DNA of 64,000 nucleotides, from contig NC_068341.1 in assembly GCF_014633365.1 (NCBI RefSeq), positions 44,968,044-45,032,043 on the forward strand. Direction: 5' to 3'. The DNA comes from Diospyros lotus. Its lineage: Eukaryota > Streptophyta > Magnoliopsida > Ericales > Ebenaceae. The position numbers and the translations under genes are program-made. This document shows positions 32,917 to 43,500 of this stretch, piece by piece (position 1 is the first letter of the stretch; every line of letters starts with the position of its first letter). Below the pieces are notes generated by a model. It searched no databases and was not told where the DNA came from. It saw nothing but the letters and a program-made list of their open reading frames with translations.

Positions 32917-33763
32917 CTTGGGATGCAGTGATTCATGTTCTTCAATATATTAAAGGTGCCCTAGTCGCAGTGTGATGTATGAAGATCATGGAAACAACCA
33001 AATTGTGGGATATATAGATGTTGATTGGGTGGGATATATAGATGTCGTTGGGGGTTAAATGGTTAGGGGGTTAGCTAACTGTACAACAACCTACTTCCTT
33101 TGTTGTTATGCTGATAGAAGTTGTTGTAATGTTGTTGGAGGCTCTCTGAGAGACTTGCAGATATGGGAAGAAAGGGGTATCGAGAATAATAAGAAAGTTC
33201 GTCTCTTTCAATCCTCTCTGAACTTTCTCTCATTCTCTCTCGTTCTCTCTTTCTCCCTTTCCTCATTCTATTTGCTTCCTCCTAAATTCATATCTTCATT
33301 CTCGGAATTCCGCTCGAATTCCCAAAATTTCCCTGCCCTCAATATGAGGTTGTGCTAGCAATTTAGTCTCTTAGAAGATTAAGAAACAAAGTGTTGTTGT
33401 TAGGTCTAGTGCAAAAGTTGAATATAGGGCAATGACACTAATGACTTGTGAGTTACTATGGTTGAGACAATTAATTTAGGAGTTAAGAATCATTAAGGTC
33501 AAGTCTATGCAATTGAAGTGTGACAATTAGGCTACCATGCACATTGCTTCTAATCTTGTATTCCACAGGGGAACTAATCACATTGAGATTGATTGCCAGT
33601 TTATCAGAGAGAAGGTGCTTATGGGGATGTTTTTACAACATTTGTGGGCTCCAATAATCAATTGGCTTATTTACTCACTAAATCACTTAGAAGTCCTTGT
33701 GTGAGTGACACATTTGTACCAAGTTGAGCATGCTTAATATATATGCTCTAGCTTGAGGGGAAG
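32917..33763 (+). pseudogene. Copia RNase H fragment, split by a solo LTR
   Basis: The reading DAVIHVLQYIKGAL and YEDHGNNQIVGYIDVDW (32920-33025) is the start of copia RNase H. After the solo LTR at 33043-33360 it resumes with [18 protein letters not shown] and RGTNHIEIDCQFIREKV, with several stops. It ends at the polypurine tract before 33764. Confidence 0.75.
33043..33360 (+). repeat. Solo LTR related to Gypsy-B
   Basis: A 318-bp block, TGTCGTTGGGGG to GTGCTAGCA, interrupts the copia RNase H. It resembles the Gypsy-B LTR (36520-36839, 320 bp): the CT-rich leader, GGAATTCCGCTCGAATTC and CCCTCAATATGAGG before the end. The flanks ATAGA and ATTTA are only a weak target duplication. Confidence 0.6.
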
Positions 33764-33883
33764 TGTTGAAATGCGAAGTACATTGAAAGGGTATTATTGT
33801 AATTAGGGTCCTTAGTATACTCTTGTATATATACCTTGTCTATACATTTTAGAGAAATATACAGATTATTTTATTCCTCTACA
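33764..33883 (+). repeat. Copia LTR-like block (3'), incomplete
   Basis: The block starts TGTTGAAATG after a polypurine tract and includes a TATATATACC box. The right end is uncertain. It does not match the upstream LTR at 31976. Confidence 0.45.
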
Positions 33884-34376
33884 AACCTAAAGATGGTTCA
33901 CTCGATTAGTATCTTGTTTTAGTGCAAAAACAATTAAAAATTAATTGGTTCCTATTAATTAATTTACTAATTACCAGGATCCATCAGACATCATCTTTGG
34001 CCCAAACAATGCCACAGGGAGGGGACTCTTGAATGCACACTGTTTCTCTAAGAAAATTAGGGTATAACTGGAGATTTGAATGTCATAGTTTCTAATCTTC
34101 CAAGCTGCTGATTACTGAGAATCTTCTGACTTCTGACTTTCCTGTAAATTAGGAAGACCATGCTCAATAGAGCAGCCACAATTTCCACCATCCACCTAAA
34201 TGACTCTTGTTAGATAAGACCTTTAATAGTTTTTAATTTTGATGTTATATTATATGATTTGCAATCTGAGTTTTTATTCCATTCTGGATTTCATCTGATA
34301 TGTGGCATTTACAAGTATCTGTTCCTCTGATTTTTCATCTTGTTTTTGTCATCAAGGTTTGTAATTGGGAACTGCA
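33884..34376 (+). other. Sequence upstream of the CCZ1 start codon
   Basis: No gene is present. A T-rich run ending TTTTTGTCATCAAG just before the ATG (34343-34360) looks like an intron 3' end, so the CCZ1 leader may be spliced and its promoter lie further left. No TATA box is compelling. Confidence 0.35.
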
Positions 34377-34558
34377 ATGGGTCTATCATCTGTTGCAAGT
34401 GTCAGTGAAGCAATAAAGTTATGCATATTTGATTTGAGAAGAGGGCAACACGAGGGACAGGAGCTGGACAAAATTTTGTTCTTCTTTCCTGCTGATTTGT
34501 CCTTCTCAACACAACTTTCTGTCATAGGTCTCAGTGAAGGACTTATCACATTTACAAG
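34377..34558 (+). CDS. CCZ1: CCZ1 exon 1
   Basis: Residues 1-60 plus two bases of Arg61. It starts [20 protein letters not shown] and ends [10 protein letters not shown]. The ATG at 34377 matches the usual plant start (MGxSS); a TTG four codons upstream is only an open-frame artefact. It opens the first longin-like domain. The donor is ACAAG before GTAACC. Confidence 0.93.
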
Positions 34559-37500
34559 GTAACCACATCATTATTTATGTGCACATATCTCTGTGGAAAT
34601 GACACAACCTGGCATTAAATTTTAAATGCAAAATTGCCTATTTTTTATGTATCAAATCATCTAGTTAAATTACATTTCTCTTTGCTTCCTTTAGGCACAG
34701 GGTGGTTTTCACATGTAAATGGCACTTGACAGTAATAGATTTTTCTTTCTTTTCTTTTGTTTATATATAGCATCCTGTTCCATGAAATCTTTAGGAACTG
34801 CATGCTCCTCAACAAGTTTAACTGCAATTAAGTTGGTATGGAACATTTTCAAGGGTCATGTAGATTCAAGTTTTAAGAAATGTTGAGCATTTGCATAATG
34901 ACAAACAAAAAAAGATTATTAAATAGCAGAGTAATACATAGGTAGCACAGCAATTTTGCCTCCTGACATCTTTTCAAGTCATCACAAAGAACAATATTCT
35001 AGATTTGGTCAAGTGATTGCCGCAAAAAAGAATAAAGTTGGCCAACAACCCACTGGTCTTTGAAGATAAAGTTCTAAGTTGTCAAATGCTCAAATGAAGA
35101 TGAAAAGTCTGGGGAGCGAGTTTCCTGGAAAAAAAATACAAATTTGGTGCTTGGAGCACATTAAAACATGTAATTGAGAATTCGAAGAATGGTAGAGAGT
35201 AGCAAAAATCACTTATGATCTAAAAGCCATGGATAAAGAAAGGGATGTTATTATCACATTGCATGGAATCAAGGACATTGCAATAGGTAAGCATATTTAT
35301 ATACATATGTATCAAAGTACTAAATATGTCACATTCCAATTCTTTTACTTTAAAACTTAAAATGCATCTCATCTCTGTATAAGTAATACATGAGCTTGTT
35401 TTCTTTTCTATTCATTTGACAAGTAAAGATATCTAATGAATGTGTGACCATAAAGGAAATGATGGAATTGAAAACAAGGTCATTTATAACAAGATTGGAG
35501 TGGTTCCTATTGAGGATAACATGTGCGAGACACGATTAACAATGAGTACTGGAGAGGTGTATGGACTAAGGCTGGGCTTGATGATGGACCTTTGTAGCAC
35601 GTCCTTGATCATCTTTTCTATCTCAACCTTCTGTTTGGGAGGATAACGGTAGGATCATATGTTTATGGGTTTAGTGTTAGGTTTGAGGTTAATTGTGTGG
35701 TCTAGTGGTCTCTTAGAGCATTGGGTTCCACAAACAAGTCTTGAAATTCAACTAGAAGTGAATCAAGATAATCGAGTTCTTGTACCTTCCATGGAGTTTG
35801 GGGCTGGTCATTAGTGGTTAGCATCAATTCTCCTACCAATTCCAGTTCCTCCTCAATTTGTTCCATCGCAAGGATTGAGAATAGTTGTGCTACTTGCGAT
35901 AATTTGCTTCTAGAAATCTTTTGCAACTTCTTTTTGGTTATCATCTTACACAACCCTGTCTTTGCATTGCCTGGTAATGTCATTCTCTTGCCCTTCTTTT
36001 CAAATGTTACCTCCATCTTATTGAAATTGAAACAAATTGGGCTCATATTCTTCATCCAATCAACTCCAATTACATTGTCACAGCCCCCAAGCTTTAGCAA
36101 TCGTAGATCTGCTTCAAACTCCTCCTTGTGGATTTGCCAATAGAACCCCACACAAGCTGACTTACAATTCCCTTTTTAGCCATTGGCCACTGTCACTGAA
36201 AGGGGTTGTGTACTTGTAAGGTTACACTTAAGTTTCTTTGTAGTACCCTTATCTAAGAAGCTGTAGGTACTCCTGCTATCCATTAATATCATCAGCTTGT
36301 TGTCTTGGGCTCTGCCCTCCACCTTGATGATTTTATTGTTGGTTAGCCCCCTTAATGCGCGCACTGATATCTCCACCTTCTCCTTCCTTTCAGTTTCCAC
36401 ATAATTGGTATCCTCCTCTTCCTCTGTCTCTACTTCTTCCTCCCCTTCCAATGGTAGTAGTTGTCCCCTACGTTGGTGCCTCGGGGAGTATTTATCTCCA
36501 TAGTGGAAATAGAGGTCGGTGTTACGACCCAAGGGTTGAATTGTAATTGGGGAAACTACTGTAACTGTTGTAGCAATCTAATGTTTAGGTAGTTACAACA
36601 AGCCTAACTAACTTTGGCTGATAGTTAGCCCTCCTAACTGAAGGAGGTGCTTTAAAAGAAGGTTGTTGTAGAAGGAGACAACAGTTTTTGAAATAACAGA
36701 TTTCCCTCCAATTCCCTTATTCTCAATTTATCTCTCTTTCTCTTCTCTTCCTTTCTCTCATTCTCCCCAAATCCCGTCTTTTTCTCAGAATTCTTCTCGA
36801 ATTCTCACAATGCTCAACCCTCAATATGAGGGCTTGGCAATTTGGTATCAGAGCCACCTATCCTCGGTGGCTCCCAGGTGTGGCGGACAACAGTAGACTC
36901 TAGTGGAACCGACGATCGGAAAGTGGTTTGAGATAGACCCATCAGCATGGTGGAAGGCACCCAATTGAAGTAGTTGGAGAACTAGATGGAGGCATTGGAA
37001 TTCAGCATGTCTCGGATGCAAGAGGCCATGATCCAGAGTTGGGAGGACATGGCAATCATCAAAGAGAGCATACACAAATTGAAGAAGGGCAAGGATAAGG
37101 CGGAGGAATATGGGCAAAAGATCAACGCCATGTTCAGCATGATGGCTGCCTGGCCCCAGTTGCCCCCCCCCCCCACCCCCCAAGAATGGGTCCTGACTAG
37201 ATCTTGGACAGGGACGACATTCTGCCTAGGTCGGATGAAGGGCTGGAAGTGGGAGATCGGCTTGCGTTGTAGCGGGAAAATCAAGTAGGGGGCAGTGTTC
37301 TAAAAGGCACTAGGCTCTAGTCGGGCGCTAGACCGGGGCCTAGCGCCTAGGCGGAACCTAGAAAAATTGCTATTTTCAGCACATAAACCTACATTATTTT
37401 ATAACATTTGTTGTTTTCTTGCATTATTTTGTATTTTTATCTAATAGTAAATCACACACAAATTAAATTATATATTAATAATAATTTAACCCATAAAATA

Positions 37501-40500
37501 TACTTTTTGACTTTTTTTCCCCATAAATTACCTACCTTTTTGACCATTGCTTTGTTTTATTTGGTGTTTGGTCTCTCTCTCTCTCTCTCTCTTGCTTTCT
37601 CCCCCCAACCTAAATCTCTCATCTCCCAGACAACTTCCATTTTCTCTGCTCCCTCTGTTCAATGACTACTACTACAAGAGGTAAAGAGCCGCCGCCTCTC
37701 TTTCGCTTCTCGGAGCAATGAAGCGACAGTTATGGCGTGTTCAATTCTTGAGCTTCAGAGGTGAGAACACTTCGTCCACCATCTCTACACGCACGGCTCT
37801 TACAAATTGCATCGGTCAGGCTGCGCGCGGCCCAGGTAGGTAGGCACCTTCGTCCACCATCTCTACACAAACGACTCTTACAAATCGCAGCGGCTAGGCC
37901 GAGTGTGACCCAGGTAGGTCGGCGGCTAGGCGCCGATCGGGTTGGATTAAGCCCGACGCCTAGGGTGCTGGTTAGGGCTTAATTGCGGCGGCCAAGGGCC
38001 GTCTAGCGCCTGGGCGGTCGCCTTGGCTGCGTTTTAGAACACTGGTAAGGGGTACTTCTTCCCAAGTTATTGGTCATACGCCTATGCCTCGATTGGAAAT
38101 TCCAGTCTTTGGGAGTGTAAAACCAAGGTGGTGGATTTGCCGTGATAGATTCTTTGAATTTTACTGAATTAGTGAAGAGCATAAAGTAACCTTGGCAGCC
38201 TATCTCAATGATATGACTGACTCATGGTATCAAGGTTGGAGGCAAGCTAAGGGTGGGGTAATGAGTTGGCTTGAATTTTCGGAAGAACTATGTGATCGGT
38301 TTAGAGAGAGGAGTATGGTGGACACAGTTGAAGAATTTAACAAGTTAAGGCAAGAGGGTTTAGGGATAGATTACCAAATGAAGTTAAAAAAATTGCGGGC
38401 ATTACTATGGTTATCTGTCAGGTCCCGAGAGACTGATTTGGGATTTTAGAGAATGGGAGAGGGAAATCAGAAAGAATTGAGAGAGAAAGGAAGAATTGAG
38501 AGAGAAAGGAAGAATTGAGGGAGAATTCAATAGAATAGTGATAATATTTCTCAATGATGCTCGAGAGGGAGAGAGAGTATCCATATATAGCTAGGATTCC
38601 CTCCTCACGTGCTGTAACCGATTACAGCTATAGGAAATGTACAAGTTTGTCATAGCAGCAACAAATTCTGTACTACTCCCTCAGCAGCTAACTAACTCTG
38701 CTTATATCCTTTCTTATTTAGTCCCTCTATTACATTTAATTGCAAAACTACCCTTATCCCTATGGTACATGACAATTACCCCGCCCTTCAAAACTTTTCT
38801 TGTCCATAAGAAATATGGAGGAGGTTGGCCACGCGCGGAAACTGGTTCAAGATGTCCGGAAGATACTCCCATGTGTTATCTTCTAAGTGTTGATCAGACC
38901 ATTTAATGAGAACTTGAGTAATTGGAGAGCCTTGCGTGTAAATCACTCTTTTGTCCAGTATAGCTATAGGTTCTCGGAGAGGGTCTTTAACGTGGGGAAG
39001 ATTTGGTAGGATGGAACTTGCTGGTTGTGCACCCACTGCTTTCTTGAGGAGTGAAACATGAAAAACTGGGTGTATATTAGAACCCTTCGGTAATTTCAAT
39101 CGATATGCCACTATTCCTATTCTTTCAATAACTGGAAAAGGCCCATAGAACTTTGGATGTAATTTAGAACCAGGGTGGGGAAGTAGTGTCCTTAGGTGTC
39201 CAGGTTTCAGCTTGAGATACACGATGTCACCAACCTGAAATTCTCTTTCACTACTCCTCTTGTCTACAAATTGCTTCATCCTATTTTGAGAATTAGCCAA
39301 CTCCTCCTTAATCCCCTGCAAGGCTTGTTGCTTCTGCTATAGATATACATCGAGGGAGGCCACAGTTGAATTATCTGCCAGGGCTGGTAGGAGTGGTGGT
39401 TTGTAATCGTAAAGGGCTTCAAAAGGGGACATTTTTTTGGCTAAATGGCCGCTGGAATTGTACCACCATTGAGCCATCGGAAGCCACTTGTGCCATGTCT
39501 TTGGTTGAAGGAAACAAGTACACCTAAGATACATTTCCAAACACTGATTAGCTCTTTCGGTTTGCCCGTTCGATTCAGGGTGGTATGCACTGGACATTTT
39601 CAATTTTACTCCCAGCAATCCCATTAATTCCTTCCACAGCTGACTAGTAAAGATTTTATCTCTATCAGAAACTATAGCCTTGGGTGTTCCATGTAGTTTC
39701 ACCACCTGGTCTAGGAATATTTTGGCCAGCTCTTGGGCAATGTATGGGTGAATCAGTCCCATAAAATGGCCATATTTGGTAAAACGGTCCATGACTACCA
39801 TAATACAGTCTCTACCTTCTGATTTGGGTAGCCTCTCTATAAAGTCCATTGAGATATCTTCCCATGGACCCCTAGGAGTATTCAGAGGTTGGAGTAGCCC
39901 AGGTGTTGTCACATTCTCTGGTTTGCACCGCCTGCAAGTATCACACCTAATCACAAACTCCATAACATCCTTCTTGAGTCCAGGCCATCGGAAGAGTTGC
40001 TTGACCCGATGATAGGTGTTTACAATACCCGAGTGTCTCTTGACGGGAGAGGCGTGCAGTGCCTCTATAATTCTCTTTTTCAGTGCTTCCTGCTCCCCAA
40101 TCACCAGCTTCCCTCGGTGTCTAATCATCCCATTACTTAAAGTGTAGCCTGGTTTAGATGAGGGATTCACTACCAGCTGCTGTAAGAGTTCTCGAGTATT
40201 TTCACTTGAGGAATAACTAGCAACAATCTCTTGGCACCTATCTGGAACAATAGTTGAGATTGCAGTTACACTTCCCTCTTCAAGACATCTGGATAGAGCA
40301 CTTGCTGCTAGATTTTCTTTACCTTTCCTATATTGGATCACATAGTTCAAACCCATTAATTTAGTCATACATTTCCGTTATAGTTGTGTATGTAGCTTCT
40401 GTTGTAGCAAAAATTTGAGGCTCTCATGGTCAGTCTTGATTACAAAGCTTCCCCCTTCGAGATAATGGCGCCACTTTTCTACCGCCATTAGCACAACCAA

Positions 40501-43500
40501 GAGTTCTTTCTCATAGATGCTCAACCCGAGGTGTCTTGGTGCAAAGGCTTGATTGAGGAAGGCTATGGGTTTGCCTTCCTGAACCAAGACTGCTCCAATC
40601 CCATTGTTGCTTGCATCGGTTTCTAGGATGAACTGTTTGTTAAAATCAGGTAAACCTAGAGTTGGCATTTCGCTCATAGCCTGTTTAAGTTTGCAGAAAG
40701 CTTCCTCGCCTTCAGCATCCCACTTGAACCATCTTTCTTCAACAGGTTAGTGAGGGGCCGATTGATTATGCCATACCCTTTAATGAACCGGCGATAGTAT
40801 TCGGTTAACCCTAAGAATCCTCTCAACCCTTTCACATTGTGCGGCTTGGGCTAGGACACCATTGCCAATACCTTACTTGGGTCAGTGCTTACCCCTGAAC
40901 TGGAGATGATATGCCCAAGATATTCCATCTGTTGCTTAGCAAAAATACACTTTGACTCCTTAACATACAACTTATTGATTCTAAGGACTTCAAAGGTAAT
41001 TTTCAGGTGGTTTAGGTGTTGTGCAAAGGTAGGGCTGTAAATTAAGATGTCATCAAAGAATACTAGGATGAATTTACGCAAGTATGGTTCGAAAATTTTG
41101 TTCATTAACGCCTGAAAAGGAGCGTTAGTTAGGCCAAAAGGGCATTATAAGAAACTCGTAATGCCCTTGATGAGTGGTAAAAGCTATCTGAGGGATATCT
41201 TTAGGCCGCATCCTGATTGATGGTAGCCTAATCAAAGATCTAACTTGGTAAAGACAGAGGCATTTTTTAGTTCATCAAGGAGATCTTCCACAATTGGAAT
41301 GGGAAACTTGTTTTTGATGGTCATGGCATTAAGTTGACGGTAGTCAACACAAAACCTCTATGTCCCATCTTTTTTCTTAACAAGCAATATGGGTGATGCA
41401 AATGGGCTATGGCTGGGTTGAATAATGGACCTGTTCAGCATATCTTTGATTAGTTTTTCTATCTCAATTTTCTGTTTGGGTAGGTATCGATGGGCTCTTA
41501 GGTTAACAGGCTCTGCATTAGGCTTAAGGTTGATAGCATGGTCATAGGATCTCTTGGGTGGTAGGGAATTTGGCTCGGAAAAGAGGTCCTTAAATTCAAG
41601 TAATAGTATGTTAAGTGAGTCAAATACGTACCTGCCATGGGCTATGAGGGTTATTGCCAAGTGTCCTTGCCAGCTGGTGCTCAACTCCTTGCTCCCCGAG
41701 GGCAACTTCCATGGCATGGATAGAAAATAGTTGAGCCACCTGTGATAACTTGTTCTTGAGTATCCTTTGTAACCTCTTACCCAAGATGATTTTGCATACT
41801 CCTACCTCTGGGTTGTCCGTTAGAACCTTCTTGCTGCCATCTTTTTCAAAGGTCACTTCCATTTTATTGAAATCAAAACTGATTGGACTAACTCCCTTCA
41901 TCCAATCTACTCCCATCACAACATCACAGCCTCCCAACTTTAGCAACCTTGGGTCAGTTGAGAAATTTTCTCCATTCATCTCCCAACAGAAATCCCTACA
42001 AGTTGACTGACTCAACACCTTGCTGCCGTTGGCAACCGTTACTGATAAGGGAAGGGAAGGACTGACTTCACACCCTAATTTTCTTGCCACAACTTCATCC
42101 AAAAAGCTGTGGGTACTCCCACTATCAATGAGAACCATGATCGGATTGTTGTTTACCCTTCCTTCTACCTTGATAACCTTACTATGGTTAACTCCTTTCA
42201 AGGCATGTAATGAAATCTCCCCTTGGTCCTCCCTCTCATTTTCCGAGAGTTCCTCTCCTTCCTCATTGTCCTCATCTTCCCCTTCCAATAGCAGTAGTTG
42301 TCTCTTACACTTGTGGCCCACAAAATACTTGTCTCCACATTTGTAGCATAGACGAGCTACTCGCCTTTGCTCCATCAGTTTACCTCTAGGGGGGGAGCAG
42401 GGTTGGTGGAAGGTAGAGCTAGGACACCTCTTCCTTGGAACCCACCTTCTCTAGGTGGCAACCTATTCCTAGCTTGCCAGCCTCCTGTGAACACTCCTTT
42501 CGTCTGATTCCTTTGTTTCTTGGCCATCGCATCAACGATCATCTCTTGTAACCTCGTGCTCTCCGCAGCCTGTTTCACCGTGTGAGGCTGCATCATCTTC
42601 ACCATCGGTCTGATCTCATCCCCTAGGCCACTAATGAAGCTCGAAACATAATACTCCTCGGACAGCTAAGGATTATGTACCATCATCAGCGACCCAAGCT
42701 CCTCGAATTTCTGCTGATAGATCTGGACCGTCCCCTCTTGTTTGAGTTTATTAAATTCTTCGATTATGTCCCTCATGCATTTATCTCCGAACCTTACACA
42801 CAAATCTTCTACAAACACACCCTAGGGGCTTCCCTCCTTGACCGCGAGCCACCCTTGATGCCAAGCATCTCCCATATCATTCAGGTAGGCAGAAGCCATG
42901 GTGACCTTCTGTTGTTCCGGAATTTGATATAAGGAGAATACTCGTTCGCATCTTCTCGACCACCACCTCGGGTTCTCTCCTTCTCAATGAAATCTCGAGC
43001 TTTAGCGTGGGGTAGTTCAGATGGTGTCGATTAGCCGACGTTCGCGGCCTCCTTTCCCTTACATTCTCCCCCATTGTGTCCGTATCAAACTCGAACTCCG
43101 ACGTTCCCACCGGTCGGGGTTCTACCCCTACTCTTGGAAAAGTGGGCTTTGTTCGGTCTCTCGGAGGAAACTCAGGAGAGAGCCTTAATGGTTGCTGCTG
43201 GGTGAACATTTGCGCGATCATTTGCATTTGTTCCATCATTTGCTCCCGAAAGATAGTGCTCTGCTCGCAACTCTCCAGCCTCCAATGTTCCATTGCCTGC
43301 TCAATTCTGGAATCAACTCCCACTCCAATTGATAGTTCGAGCGTTCCCATTCGATTCTGAACCTCCGTTATTGCTGTCGTCATTTGTTGTAGCTGAGATT
43401 CCATTTGCTTCATTCTTGTCCTGTCGGCCATGGTTGTCACACGACACCCAAGAATGTTTTTCTTTGATACCGGATTGTCAGGTCCCGAGGGACTGACTTA

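Larger units (their letters stand above)
31976..33883 (+). mobile_element. Rearranged Ty1/copia remnant
   Basis: A plus-strand copia with an LTR-like block (31976-32178), primer site (32179-32191), a gag piece (32302-32520 and on), then an abrupt jump to RNase H wording (from about 32917), a polypurine tract (GAGGGGAAG, about 33755-33763) and a downstream LTR-like block from 33764. The two end blocks do not match each other, so parts of two elements are joined or one LTR was replaced. Protease, integrase and RT are deleted. Confidence 0.6.
36947..38415 (+). pseudogene. Gypsy-B gag, first part
   Basis: The frame starts MVEGTQLK, then a stop, and continues [20 protein letters not shown] with a Lys/Glu-rich coiled stretch (36986-37288). 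After the hAT-like insert the gag core reads [35 protein letters not shown] and [17 protein letters not shown] (38090-38415), with one stop at about 38168. Gypsy-C then interrupts at 38416. The gag goes on at 43815. Confidence 0.8.

Noticed and set aside
34365..34376. Upstream TTG start for CCZ1
   Set aside because: Plant nuclear genes start at ATG, and the family N-terminus begins at the ATG at 34377.
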